Source of the DNA: Diadophis punctatus similis
Taxonomy: Eukaryota > Chordata > Lepidosauria > Squamata > Dipsadidae
Assembly: GCA_023053685.1 (NCBI GenBank)
Contig: JALIGW010000003.1
Location: 141,502,008 to 141,566,007, forward strand
Length of the DNA: 64,000 nt
Direction: 5' to 3'
The notes under the pieces are model-generated. The model was not told the origin of the DNA, made no database searches, and saw nothing but the letters and a program-made list of their open reading frames with translations. A program made the position numbers and the translations under genes. Below are positions 24,133 through 35,803 of this stretch, one piece after another (the first letter of the stretch is position 1; each line of letters begins with the position of its first letter).

Positions 24133-25313
24133 CCCACGTATATTACAAAAAATTAAAAATTGCCTCTCTGCAAGATTATTTTTGTTCTAAAACACTCAGT
24201 TTGGTTTGTATGGCACCTCAGAATATGTCAATTTCAAGGTTGATGCACGATAGTAATGCACATATTACCCTTGTGTTCTGTGTGTCAGCATATAGTTGTT
24301 ATAGGTTATCCTGAGACTATCACATGATCCCTGACCACCTTCTGCACATCACTAATATGGGGAGAAGACACTATCAACAATACTATCATGGTCTTTGTAG
24401 AACTACCGGATAAAGTTAAAACTTATTTAAACTTATTCAACTCTGTCCCACAGCAGCTTCTCCTCTGACCCACTGTTGACTCACCGACAGTCCCAATAGT
24501 GCAGAATATACAGCCTCATGCTACATAACTAAGCTCCATCTCATGCTGAATAAACTAAATTATTAATGTATCTTAAATAGAAAGCTACCTTTAGATAGAT
24601 TTTTACTCCAAAAGCATTTTATTAAAATAAATTTGATAAAAATAAAAAAAATCCGATTTAAATTTAAAAAAAATTATTTTATTTTATTTTATTTTTTAAA
24701 AAAATCATCAATTTTCATCCACCCTGTTGATTTTGCTGGTTGAATTACAGGATATATATCCATTATCCAGATGCTTATTGTTACAGATATAGCTGGGCAA
24801 AAAACTGTACAATTGACAGCTTTGCTATTAATCTCTGCTTAATATATCTAAACACCTGATGTACTGTATATTCAACCCCCTTTTGTTGTTTCAATGTTTA
24901 TTATATAATATGCATAACAATAAAACTTGTGCCACTGTTTTTTACAGTTATATAACTATAAAATTAGATAGAGATGGCTTTGTATGTATATATGTAGGTA
25001 TATCAAGCAGAGAACAATGTATGATCTACTGGTTTTATTTGAAACTATATGAAAATGAATTAGCAATATCTTTTTCACTTTGGTCGAGGTTTTATCCACA
25101 GGTGAATTAAAAAAATATCTGCCTATAATTTAGGAATACTGGGAAAATCTATCATTCTACATTAGTCAGATACTTTAATTTATAAACAAATTCTAAGCGA
25201 CAAGCTTTACTAATATACAGATGCATTAAGAAAAAGTACTAACTGTATCTATTTCATTTACTGTGTGTGTGTGTATGTATACACATCATACACACACTGC
25301 TACAAACACACAC
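24133..25313. other. AT-rich DNA with (ATTTT)n run
   Basis: A (atttt)n run at about 24672-24700. No other features recognised. Confidence 0.45.
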
Positions 25314-25321
25314 ATGTATAT

Positions 25322-25579
25322 CAGAGGTGGTATTCACTTACTTTCCCTACCAGTTCGCAAATGTGAGCGCGCGCGCATACTTGCTTCGGTTGCGTGTGCA
25401 CCTTGCGTGCATGCATGCGGCCTTGTGTGCATGCACTTTGCTCACGCGCGTGGCTTGCACACATGCGCGCAGCTTCAAAACGCGCCTAAATAGGATGGCC
25501 TAGCGCCGGGGCAGCCCACCCGCAGGTTGCTACTATCGATTCGCCTGAACTGGCCCAAACCGGCTGAATACCACCTCTG
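25322..25579. mobile_element. Non-autonomous hAT element, exact 8-bp duplication
   Basis: Left end cagaggtggtattcactta, right end ggctgaataccacctctg, flanked by atgtatat at 25314-25321 and 25580-25587. The interior is GC-rich with alternating purine-pyrimidine strings (gcgcgcgc). Confidence 0.93.
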
Positions 25580-25587
25580 ATGTATAT

Positions 25588-26855
25588 AATACAATTTGGT
25601 AACAAAAACAATTTAAAATAAGGTACGAGTATTTAAATACCATTCAATTTTTGAATTCAAACATTATTCTCAGAGTTGATTTTGATACTTTCTTTTCCTT
25701 TTTTCTCATCTCATCTACAACATTCCTATACAATGCCTCTAGATCCAAATTCAAATACTGTTTTGCATCTCTAGTTCATCTCTTCATTTGATACTAATAC
25801 TTTAATAGGTACTATCTGCTTCTCTGTTTAAATCTGATGAGTTAGATGCTATTTTATCATAATCTCCAGTTTGTGTGACTACCTCACTTCATACCAAATT
25901 AATAATGAAAAAAGAGAGAGTACCCAATCAGATGGCTCCTCCATTATGTTATTGTAAGCCACATAGAGTAGCCCTATTAGCAAACAAATGTAACAAATAA
26001 ATAATAAATCTTAACCTGCAATGAAGTTTGATTATTTGTAACTTGGAACAATATATGAATCTAAATATGAACATTGAAAACCATAGATCTCTCTGAATAT
26101 TTAGAAGCAATACACTGAAAGGGTACCAGAATAGAGAAAGCATCTTTAGCATTTCAAGCATGACAAATCTTTTCCAGTCATAAGATGGCTGACAATCTAG
26201 AGGTACCAAATATCAAATCTGGAATCTCTTGCATGCAAATTATATCCCATATTGCCGAGCTGTTCTATAATAAGATTTCTCTAAACTTATTATATCCTGC
26301 AGTTCCTTTGAAGTGAATATTGGAAGTGATTATAGAACAGTAAATTTACAAAACAGTCTCATATCTCCAACAGTCTTAAAACATTCAGATTAGAAAACAT
26401 GCCGACAAAAAGATTTTTCAAGTAAGTATTTCAAATGAGCAGACTAAAAACTTTGAATACAGCGAAAGTTCAAAAAGGGAAGTGAAAACAAAAGCAAAAT
26501 ATTCCATATAGTTGAACAGATGCTAAACAATGATCCTCTGGCACCACCTTTGGGCCTGTCCCTCCAAGCTTCTTCCTGTCAAGGAAGATGATTAGTGACA
26601 GAATATATCAGGGATTAAAACAAAAATATATTCTGTTTGCTCTTCAGCCCAGGCCTTACCTTCTTTTTGGAATTAAAGCTCCGATCCCTTCCAAAGCAGG
26701 AAACAAACACAACAGTGCCAAAGCCTTATGCACTAACCTCCCCCGCCCCGCCCCCTTTCTCTCTCAATGGAACAATTCAACTTTTCTCATTCACTATTTT
26801 CTTTCTCTGACTCAACACTACAATTATAAAAACATCAGGGGGGCATATGTTTTAT
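25588..26855. other. Non-coding, one LINE-tail scrap
   Basis: At about 25950-26005 'gtaagccacatagagtagcc' followed by an A/T tail looks like an L2-type 3' end. Otherwise nothing recognised. Confidence 0.4.
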
Positions 26856-26993
26856 ATATATGTATGTATGTATGTACATGTGTATATATATATGTGTGTA
26901 TATATATAGATATGTGTGTGTGTGTATGTATGTATGTATGTATGTATGTATGTATGTATGTATGTATGTATGTATGTATGTATATATGTATAT
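26856..26993. repeat. (GTAT)n / (AT)n compound microsatellite
   Basis: Mixed atgt, tata and gtgt runs lead into about 14 uninterrupted gtat units (26927-26983). Confidence 0.97.
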
Positions 26994-27699
26994 CTGCCTT
27001 ACCTGGCATATAGGCAGGTGTATAACAAATACCAGCAATTGGGAAAAGGCAAGCTGCAATGGGGAGAGAAATTAACTGAAAATATTCTACTATAATTAAG
27101 GTAGCTTGCAACATTTATTCAGATATGTCTCCTACACATCTGTTAAATGAATGTTCTTTCAGAGAAGCTGAAGCTATGTTGGTGGAAGAAAGTTATTGTG
27201 TAGCTGCTTTTGCAAATGAGTTTCTTTTTAGATACACATGCATTCATCCTATTAGCCACCCAAGGATTGTTGAGAACAGTTAAACTGAGCTACCATAGCA
27301 ACTAGCATATGCAATCCTTTGAGGTACATGGCAATCCAGAACAAAGCCTGTCAATGAATATAAGTAGCTTTGTTAAGAATGGAATGTTTCTGTAGGAAAA
27401 AAACGATAATGGAAGAGAGGGCACCTCAATGTTGGGTCTTTGCGCCAAAAAATCTCCCCACCTTCCTGATCTCCCACTATCATCTGTGTTTGGCAAATGA
27501 GTGGCGTATTTAGAATAATTGCAAAGGCAATTTTTCCATATGCAAAACTGAAACTCTGCAGAGTTTGTAGGCAAATCATCTTCCATTGATGGGAAATCTA
27601 ACTGGATTCTACTTCCTGGCTTTATAGAAAGTAAGGGAGATGAACTTGACAGAGATATGCAAGAACATTGCTAGCACAATGAGGAATGAAACATATTTT
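26994..27699. other. No feature recognised
   Basis: No element ends or coding signal seen. Confidence 0.35.
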
Positions 27700-27895
27700 A
27701 AGTTTACAATTGACCGATAACATTCAGAATTGATTCAGACAGATACCTCCCTCATTCATTAATGTATAAAAAGGGGATGAGCTACAGGTACAATCAAGAC
27801 TTGCAAGATTCTATTATTGTAGCCAACTTCAATAAAAGTAATTTTAGTCTTCAGATGGAGCTGGTTTCTTCATCTGGTCTACCTAATTTTGCTCA
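27700..27895 (+). mobile_element. Possible solo LTR remnant
   Basis: Contains a TATA-like tataaaaagggg (27764), then 'gacttgcaagattctatt', a polyadenylation-like tcaataaaag (27828) and 'catctggtctaccta'. The order TATA, polyA, pyrimidine-rich end is LTR-like. A diverged relative with the same order is at 51718-51985. No internal retroelement sequence and no clear target duplication are present, so the edges are uncertain. Confidence 0.35.
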
Positions 27896-27944
27896 CAGGC
27901 TTCTGGACGTCAGCGAACATTAATCTCTCCTTTGTTTCATACAG

Positions 27945-28119
27945 CAACAGTCCCCAACCTTTTTGGCACCAGGGACTGGTTTCGTGGAAGACAATTTTTC
28001 CATGGACCAGGGAAGGGGGGGAATGGTTTCGCTTGGTTGCCCACCGCTCACCTCCAGCTGTGCGGCCCAGTTCCTAAGAGGTAATGAACCAATACTGGTC
28101 CATGGCACAGGGAGCCCTG
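27945..28119. mobile_element. hAT-like element remnant
   Basis: Left end caacagtccccaacctttt, followed by 'ggcaccagggactggtttcg'. The flanking octamers tcatacag (27937) and tcatagag (28120) agree at 7 of 8. The right terminal repeat is reduced to ccctg, suggesting deletion of the right end or an imprecise copy. Confidence 0.65.
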
Positions 28120-28127
28120 TCATAGAG

Positions 28128-28796
28128 CCCTCAGTGTCCAGTTCCAGATGCCTGCCTGGAGGCATTCTAAACAGTCTTCCCAATCAATCCCAATCACAGC
28201 AGCAATTTAAAATCATGTTTAATAGATCCTGGGAAACGTGCCTGGCTGCAAAACAATTTCACTTCAAACCTCAGAAAAGGTTTTTCAATGAAACAAAAGA
28301 CTGGAATTTTTGCAGCCAGGAGCTACCAGTATGTCTCTTTCTCTTATGTTTGTTATTATAATCTATGGAAAACAAACATTTACAGGGAAACAGAAGCATG
28401 CTGGCATTTTTATTATACGTTTTCCATTTCAGCCTTGTCCAACATTTTGGGTTATTTGCTTGAACATCCACAAGATTTCAGTTTGGAATATAGTTTCAAA
28501 TAAGCTTTTAAAAAATCCACATCCACTTATCCGAATTGCTCTGCTTCCTTCTCAAGGTTTGCAAGATCGCAAAGTCTTTTCAACACTATGTTTAATCACG
28601 TATCAATAGGCAGATGCCAATATTCTCTGCAATATAAAGAATTACATCTGGAATCTTCTGCATCACAAATATCCTCTACCATTGAGCTGTTCTACAATGT
28701 TTCTTTAATCTGCTGTTCATCTGAAGTAAATATTGAGAGGAAGTTGATATTCATTACCGTAACTGTTGAATCTGCCTGTGTTAGGGGGAGTAATAG
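28128..28796. other. No feature recognised
   Basis: No coding or element signal. Confidence 0.4.
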
Positions 28797-30405
28797 AATA
28801 GAATAGAATAGAATTCTTTATTGGCCAAGTGTGATTGGACACACAAGAAATTTGTCTTTGGTGCATATGCTCTCAGTGTACATAAAAGAAAAGATACATT
28901 TGTCAAGAATCATGAGGTACAACACTTAATGATTGTCATAGGGTTCAAATAAGCAATCAGGAAACAATCAATATTAATATAAATCGTAAGGATACAAGCA
29001 ACAAGTTACAGTCATACAGTCATAAGTGGGAGGAGATGGGTGATAGGAATGATGAGAAAAACTAATAGTAATAGTAATGCAGCCTAGCGAGTAGTTTGAC
29101 AATGGTGAGGGAATAATTTGTTTAGCAGAGTGATGGCGTTGGGGAAAAAACTGTTCTTGTGTCTAGTTGTCTTGGTGTGCAGTGCTCTATAGTGATGTTT
29201 TAAGGGTAGGAGTTGAAACAATTTATGTCCAGGATGTGAGGGGTCAGTAAATATTTTCACGGCCCTCTTTTTGACTCGTGCAGTATACTGGTCCTCAATG
29301 GAAGGCAGGTTGGCAGTAATAGTTTTTTCTGCAGTTCTGATTATCCTCTGAAGTCTGTGTCTGTCTTGTTGGGTTGCAGAACCAAACCAAACAGTTATAG
29401 AGGTGCAGATGACAAACTCAATGATTCCTCTGTAGAACTGTATCAGCAGCTCCTTGGGCAGTTTGAGCTTTCTGAGTTGGCACAGAAAGAACATTCTTTG
29501 GTGTGCTTTTTTGATTATGTTTTTGATGTTAGATGACCATTTTAGGTCTTGAGATATGATAGAACCTAGAAATTTGAAGTTCTCTACTGTTGAACTGTGT
29601 TGTCTAGTATTGTAAGAGGTGGTAGGATGGGAGGGTTTCTCCTAAAGTCTACCACCATTTCTACAGTTTTGAGTTTGTTCAATTCCAGATTGTTCCGGTC
29701 GCACCACGAGGCTAGTTGTTCAACCACCCGTCTGTATGCGGTTTCATCGTTGTCTCGAATGAGGCCAATCACTGTTGTATCATCTGCAAACTTCAGTAGT
29801 TTAACAGATGGATCGTTTGAGATGCAGTCATTGATATATAGAGAGAAGTGGTGAAAGTACACAGCCTTGGGGGGGGGGGCTGTGCTAATTGTACAGGTAT
29901 CTGATGTGATTTTGACTAGCTTTACCTGCTGCTTCCTTTCTGTTAGGAAGCTTGTGATCCACTTACAAGTGTGTTCAGGTACTGCTAGCTGATTTAGTTT
30001 AGTTAGAAGAATGTCCGGTATGATGGTGTTGAATGCTGAACTAAAGTCTACAAAGAGGACCCTTGCGTAGGTCTTTGGAGATTCAAGATGTTGTAGGATG
30101 TAGTGCAGAGCCATATTAACAACATCATATGTCGATCTATTTGCTCGGTATGCAAATTGCAGGGGGTCTAACAGGGGATCCATGATGGTTTTCAAGTGGG
30201 ACATCACTAGCCTTTCAAAGGTTTTCATAACTACAGATGTTAGAACAACTGGTCTGTAGTTATTCAGTTCCTTGATGGAGGGCTTCTTCGGCACTGGGAT
30301 GATAATGGAATAATAGTATGTTTCTTGTAATATCTTAGGGTTTGTTTGTTTTTTGTTCCAGGTAAGAGTTGAGATCAGGTAGTCCACTTCTTGTGTCATT
30401 ATAAA
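28797..30405 (-). mobile_element. 5'-truncated L2-like LINE with reverse transcriptase remnants
   Basis: Minus-strand frames at 29584-30399 and 29084-29494 encode the reverse-transcriptase core and C-terminus. Motifs in order are IIPVPKKPSIKELNNYRPVV, QFAYRANRSTYDVVNMAL, VLFVDFSSAFNTI and the active-site motif FADDTTVIGLI, then NNLELNKLKTVEMVVDFRR. The C-terminal part has SITVWFGSATQQDRHRLQRI. FADDTTV with this C-terminus is typical of L2-clade LINEs, which copy RNA into DNA at the insertion site. The endonuclease domain is missing. A frame disturbance lies near the G run at 29869-29878. The 3' end is 'caataaagaattctattcta' with (AATAG)n at 28797-28813. Confidence 0.88.
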
Positions 30406-30689
30406 TGAACACTACAGCTCTCATATTAAATGTTTCTCTTGTTAGCTTTTGAGTATTAATTTCTATAGTTCTATGATAAACCAAATGTTCATGACATAAA
30501 TTCTGCTATTTTAAGTACAACCTCTCTTTAATGACACACTTGTCTCATTAACTAATTTTGCATGAAGACAGAAAAAAATCAGATAAACTATTTGAAAAGT
30601 TAACCTTTTATATTAAAATGTATTTTCAAACTTTCTGCACGTTCTCCTTTGCCATTGGGAATAAAATAGGTCATTTTTATATTACAAGT
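30406..30689. other. No feature recognised
   Basis: Short AT-rich spacer between two repeats. Confidence 0.4.
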
Positions 30690-31085
30690 AATACTTACTT
30701 ATGTCCACTCATTCAGTGACAGTTTAGAGTTACAATGGTGCTGAACAAGGGGACATACAATGGGTCCTCATAGATGCAGCCATCACAGCATCCCTATTTA
30801 GCAACCGGAGTGCAATCATAATGTTGTACTATCCCATGCTATTTGTGATCTTCAGTGCTGGTTTTCAACAAGCAAAGTCAAGGAGCTTTGCAGGAGGTTG
30901 CACATTGTGATCACATAACAACAGGATAATGCAGTTCTGCAGGATTCACCTAATGATGGAAACTGGAACCGCTAGAATTGCCATTGTACATACACATGGT
31001 CACATGACACTATGTCTTATAACAGTGTCACTTAGCGACAGAGTTCCCAGTCCCAAATACTATTAGTAAGCAAAGACAACCTGTA
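30690..31085. mobile_element. Near-complete 'cttac' DNA-transposon family copy
   Basis: Starts near 'acttacttatgtccactcat' and ends 'agtaagcaaagacaacctgta'. The interior has 'acaagcaaagtcaaggagct', 'acacatggtcacatgacact' and 'tcacttagcgacagagttcc'. The ends are weakly inverse. Related to 7905, 18691, 52535 and 54785. Confidence 0.55.
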
Positions 31086-32982
31086 TATTTGGTACATTAA
31101 ACAACTTTCTACTCTTGGTCCCTGCTAGGCCTCCAAGGCTTCACCTCAAAAATTCAGCAAAACTGATATTTCAACAAAAATTGAAAGTGTAAGATTCCCA
31201 CCAATTTTCAGTAGGAATCTAAAAAAAGCTGCTGCATTAAGCCACTAATAAATTTAACTCATTTTAAAAATAACATTAATCCTCCTTAAAAGCTCTGCAC
31301 AGAGGCTGAAAATCTATCATGCCCCCCTCATGTAACATCATTGCCCTGCATTATTTGCTTGCTAAAAAAGTAATTTAAAAACTCTGCTGCTCCTCCCTTT
31401 CTTTAAAAAACAGGTGCACAGGCAGCCTGGGGGTTGGGGTGGGTGGGTAAGCAAACTGATATTTTCCCTAAACTCTTTTTTGATGCCTCTAGTCTCATAT
31501 GTCCTTGAGGAGATAATAAAAAGCAAAACACAGACAAGATTGTCTTACAAAAGCCATCCTATTTTCCTTTTTTTATCTCTACTGTACGTTGTACTGTTTT
31601 CCAGGAAGATTAATGAGTGCTTAACATAAGCTAGCCATTAGTCTAAATTCTGATGACATCTGGAACTATGCCTCCCCCCAATAAACTAAGAACACAATAC
31701 TTGCCTTTAAACTATTAAAATGTAAGGTGCCTTAACTATAATCTAAAACTATTTTTCATTTCAATTGTCTGGTTTAGCAAACTAAAACATTGTGAGATGT
31801 GGACCACCTGACTTTCCAAGAAACACTATTGTGTGCACTCCTTTTTGATCAATGACCAATAACAATTTCTGTGCACCTGGTTTCCTGACAAGAGAAAAAT
31901 ATATGAGACTCCAGGATAATCAGTCTTTTAAATCATGTTTGTAACTCCTATTGATCCTTAATCTGATTAATTATCTGATTTGGGTAAACTATTTATTCTG
32001 GTCATTTCTATTACACATAATGCTTCATCATAGCATTCAGTAATGTATCAGCCAAAGAGACTATGCAGATGAAATTTACTGAATATTCACTAGACTAACA
32101 TGCAATGAAAACCAGTCAACTACATTTTATCCTAGTGTATGATATGAAACCAGACCACATGATGAATACAGTATATAGTTGTGTATATAGTTCAATGAAT
32201 TGTGTAATTCTAGAGATTTATATTAAATTATCAAATTAAATCATGCAGATAGCAATAGCAATATGGTTTGTAAATTACAGTTTAGTGTGGCATAATCAAC
32301 AATTCATGGCTTAGTGCCATGTATGAATCCAACTTTTCTCCAAAATGTAGTACAGCAAACTATTCTTAACTATCTCATTGCCCAAGTGATTAAAGAAATA
32401 TCACAGCCACAGGGACTGGCTGCTGCCTTCAACTTCTTGCCTTGTTTACCCAATACATCTAAGTCAACAAATTTAGTTAACTAGCATGTATTGCCAACTT
32501 ACTGCCTCTTCCTTGGGCTCTTTACTCAAAGTCCTAGCTTACCATATCATCTAAACTCAAAGCAGCTACCGCCTGAAATTTACAGAAAGCAGAGGTTGCA
32601 AAGCTTGCCATATTTGAAATATCCATAATCTTTTGACTGTTTGGGACATACATACTACTCTGGATTTAAAGGGCATTACATTTAAAATTTTGGTAAAAGA
32701 GCTGCACATGACAGAAAGAGCATTATGCATACTTGTTAATCTGACTTTTTGGATTAATAGGTTGTACAAATACAATGTGGTATTTTTGGCTGCTGGAGTG
32801 GTGAGGGCAATTTCACTGCATTATTCAGAAATCAGTACTATGACTAACCGCAGTTGCACTTCAAACACAACTGCTATCAAATGAATTGAACTTTCTTTCC
32901 ATAGGCCCAATCAGTCTGGCCAATGGAAAAGAATTCTGGACGTTGTAGTTCGTGGGTTGCTTATCCATCACAATATTAAGTT
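31086..32982. other. No feature recognised
   Basis: About 1.9 kb of AT-rich DNA with only chance frames. Confidence 0.45.
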
Positions 32983-32990
32983 GCATAGAC

Positions 32991-33125
32991 CAGGGGTAGG
33001 CAAAGTTGGCTCTTCTATGACTCATGGACTTCAACTCCCAGAATTCCTGAACTAGCATGATTGGCTCAGAAAGTCTGGAAGTTTAAGTCCATGAGTCATA
33101 GAAGAGCCAACTTTGCCTACCCCTG
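32991..33125. mobile_element. 135-bp near-perfect hairpin hAT element, exact 8-bp duplication
   Basis: Left end caggggtaggcaaagttggc, right end gccaactttgcctacccctg. Arms of about 55 nt are almost perfectly complementary around a central 'ctagcatgattggctcag'. It is flanked by gcatagac at 32983-32990 and 33126-33133. Confidence 0.93.
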
Positions 33126-33133
33126 GCATAGAC

Positions 33134-33222
33134 CATGCATGGCTAGCTCAGGAATTCTGGGAGCTGAAGTCCACAGGTCCTCAAAGAACCACAGTTTGGC
33201 CACCCCTGCGGCCTAGACAGTT
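33134..33222. mobile_element. Half of a hAT-hairpin-family copy
   Basis: Contains 'aattctgggagctgaagtcc' and a right terminus 'gtttggccacccctg' at about 33195-33208, but no left terminus. It sits between two complete short copies. Confidence 0.55.
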
Positions 33223-33230
33223 GCATAGAC

Positions 33231-33288
33231 CAGTATTTCTCAACCTGGGAAACTTTCACCTCCCAGAATTCCCCACATAGAAACACTG
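33231..33288. mobile_element. 58-bp hAT-like element with 8-bp duplication
   Basis: Starts cagtatttctcaacctggga and ends ccccacatagaaacactg. Flanked by gcatagac (33223-33230) and acatagac (33289-33296), 7 of 8. It is an internally deleted member of the 'cagtgtttctcaacc' group. Confidence 0.75.
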
Positions 33289-33296
33289 ACATAGAC

Positions 33297-33689
33297 AATG
33301 ATCCCAGGCCCTGCCTTTGTGTGTCTTCTACTTTCTAGCGAAAGAACAATTTCTACCAAAAATTAGATTTGCTAATAGGCCCAGTTTCAGCCACTGCATC
33401 CCCTTCCCAACCACAGGAGAGAAGCTAAGAGGTAGCTTACCATGATGAGGTAAAATGGACGGCTTATAAAATTTATAAATAAATAAATTAAACAAGAAAG
33501 CCATGGGAACGGAGGCTGGGCACAGAGCCACGTCTCTTTACTATCTCATTACAGATAAACAGCAGAGTAGCACAGGAGAGTAATTGGAAGGTTTGGAATT
33601 GGAATTGGAATTGGAACTCCTACGAGGTATGGGCCCCGTTTCTGATTCAGAGGGGGAACCCAATATCTGTACCCTTCTTTTAAATTACT
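33297..33689. other. Flank of the CpG-rich block
   Basis: Contains a LINE-tail-like (aaat)n at 33463-33492 and an (aattgg)n run at 33595-33616. No coding signal. Confidence 0.4.
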
Positions 33690-34560
33690 TTAAAGCTCCG
33701 AGGAGTCGTAAGGCGAATTAAGTCTTAGGTGGGCGTCTAGGGCGAGATTTCTCTTCACAACCGGGACTACTGAGGAGCGGAAAGGAACTTCCCCCAAAAG
33801 CTCGCAACAGGTCCTAGGAGAAAAAGGAGTGGCGCACGGAAAAGCCATTTCCCGCCTTCTCTGAGGGGCAGCGAAATGCCCGCCTCGGAGTCACTTACTG
33901 CAGAAACGCCGGCGCTCGGTCCTGCGCCTCCAAAGTCTGTTCCTCACAAGGCATCGACAGCGTTGGCCCGGCCGGAGCTCCATGGAGAGAAGCGCAGAGG
34001 GTCTAAAGCGGCGGCGGTGCCGCCAAAAGTCGCGCGGAAGGCGAGGCGAAGATGCACGTGCCGTGGAGGAGGAGGAGGAGGAAGCCGGCGCCCAGCGAGA
34101 AGCTTTGGCCCCCAGTTTCCCCTCCGACGGCGGAGCGCACGGCCCGCCACCGACAGCTCCAGGGAAACACAAGAGCGATCGGTCCCGGTTACCTGGCGCT
34201 GCTGTCCGCGAGTCCAGCTTCCACCCCCTCCGGCGCCATGTTTTATGCATGAGGGCGAGAGGCGCGTAATTTCATCCATCTACATAAGCCCGGCCCGCGA
34301 ACGCTGTTTTCAATTTTCGCCCGGTGGGTTATACCAGCGCAATCTGAAAAGCGGTCGCCCTTTCAAAGAAGATGTTTCTGGGGAAAGGGGTGATTTCCCC
34401 CCCCTCCTCCCGGGCTTTTGAAACGGGCTCTTTTTTAAGTCGTTCCAGGGAGAGCGCGTTTTTCTCCTCAGTGAATGGCGGGCGTTGTACAGCATTTGCC
34501 TAAGCACACCTTTCTGGGTAGTTGCCGCTTGCATGCGACTTGTCCCCTCCCCGGGTGATA
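33690..34560. promoter_or_regulatory. CpG island, candidate promoter of the minus-strand gene
   Basis: CG dinucleotides are abundant through this block and scarce in ordinary flanking DNA. Unlike the GC-rich hAT elements in this window, it has no terminal inverted repeats or 8-bp duplication and is not repeated elsewhere here. It covers the candidate first coding exon at 34193-34239. No TATA or CCAAT box stands out. Vertebrate CpG islands commonly drive transcription both ways, so a divergent plus-strand transcript is possible. Overlapping long frames on both strands here result from the GC-rich composition. Confidence 0.7.
34193..34239 (-). CDS. Candidate first coding exon (exon 1) of an unrecognised small gene
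   Basis: Seen: on the minus strand, aaaacATGG gives an ATG in good initiation context. It is followed by MAPEGVEAGLADSSA and two further bases (AG), then a donor reading CAG|gtaacc. The two spare bases complete to serine with the first base of the candidate exon at 7118-7191. The exon sits in the middle of the CpG-rich block, as expected for a first exon. The intron implied is about 27 kb, which is long but ordinary for a vertebrate. The joined model would give about 99 residues from three exons. No signal peptide is apparent. The family is not recognised; other exons may exist within the long intron. Confidence 0.5.
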
Positions 34561-35680
34561 AGCTGCGAGCAGAGTTTTTGAAACGTTTGTTAAAATAGGT
34601 TTTTAAAACTGAACAAGGTCGAGGAGCGGATGATCGAGCCCCAAGGTCAGATCTCAAGGTTTCCCTGGTGAGCTGAGACATGAATTAGCCAAGATAGCGG
34701 CCTAGAGAGGGCATGGCATCTGGCCTTCCCGAGACTGATCCTGATTTATTTTGTTAAGAGCATCTTCCCTGTGCTTTTTTCCATAGTTTGCAATGCCATG
34801 GTTACAAATGCGCCTTGTTATTACGGTACATATATCCGTTTGTGCAAGAAAAAAAATACAATGTAATTAAGTACGTTTAGTGCCAAAGCAAAAGAAACAT
34901 TTAATTGTTTTTCCCCCAGTTAATGGCCCTAAAAGGAACAACTAACCATCCCCTCTGATGGTTAATGGACTCACTCTAATGTTTCTGGAGTTTTGGACTG
35001 GGAACGGCTTGGGGTTATTGTGCAGTGCCTTTTTAAAAAAGACTTCTCAGCTGGTGAAAAGAGCCTATTCCTGGCCCACTTCCTTTTTCTTTTTGCAAAG
35101 CCTGAATGAAACCAGGGAGGAAAATTGCCAGAGGAAAGTGGAGAGTTTGGAAGACAAAATAGCAATGAAGTTAGAGCACATAACGTTCTTCAGAGCACAT
35201 TTTGCTTGCCCTAGTGCCAGGATGGCCCCCAACTACTGGTATCTCATGAAGATCAGAATGCAGGAAAGTTTAATAAATAAGTACTTCATAACACAAAGCA
35301 ATTTCCACTTGTTTTTTCTTGTCCCACATCAAAAGCAATTCTTCCCTGCTTCTGTGTGATCAGCCTAAGCCAGTTAACTACTGTGTGCTGTGCTCCTTCC
35401 CTACAGTCAGTAGTCATTTGCAAGTACAACAATACCACAACTTCCACATTGTTTATATAGTTGCCCTCAAGCTGCTCTTTGTAGCTCTTGTGGTGGGCTA
35501 TCTGCACCCCACACTTTTTACAAATTCACCAGTGGAGCTCTGTAAAACCTGTGGGGTGGGAGGGGGGGGGTTCCGAGGTTTCCCCCAGTTCACTTGTGGA
35601 ATGGCAAGGTTGGTGGAATTGTCAAATCAGTTTTCCCTTCTAAATCAAAGAAGAATGGTAAAACTGCTTTTGTTTTTCAG
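34561..35680. other. Downstream flank of the CpG island on the plus side
   Basis: Open frames at 34958-35359 and 35319-35741 have no family resemblance and read through splice-like signals. A G run occurs at 35562-35570. No repeat recognised. Confidence 0.4.
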
Positions 35681-35803
35681 GATTCCATTGATGAATGGGA
35701 ATGTATCATATACATGGGGCATAGAGAAGATCTGTCAATAAAGGCCACATGTCCTCAAAGTCATCGAGAGGAAAGTGATTGGTGCTTGTTCTAGCACACA
35801 TGG
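35681..35803 (+). ncRNA. Possible exon of a divergent, probably non-coding transcript
   Basis: A strong acceptor (gcttttgtttttcag) precedes it and a strong donor (TGG|gtaagtaaat) follows, giving 123 nt. One frame stays open for 37 codons (begins DSIDEWECIIYMGHRED) and then meets TAG nine bases before the donor. The other two frames stop early. It could be a 5' or 3' untranslated exon, a long non-coding RNA exon, or chance. The position about 1.4 kb from the CpG island on the opposite strand fits a divergent transcript. Confidence 0.3.

Noticed and set aside
26824..27114. Tandem residue repeats on both strands
   Set aside because: Translation of the (GTAT)n microsatellite.
33876..34421. Long overlapping open frames in the CpG-rich block (for example 181 residues on the plus strand)
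   Set aside because: High GC content removes stop codons in all frames. The frames overlap on both strands, show low-complexity Arg, Pro and Ala-rich text, and have no family resemblance.
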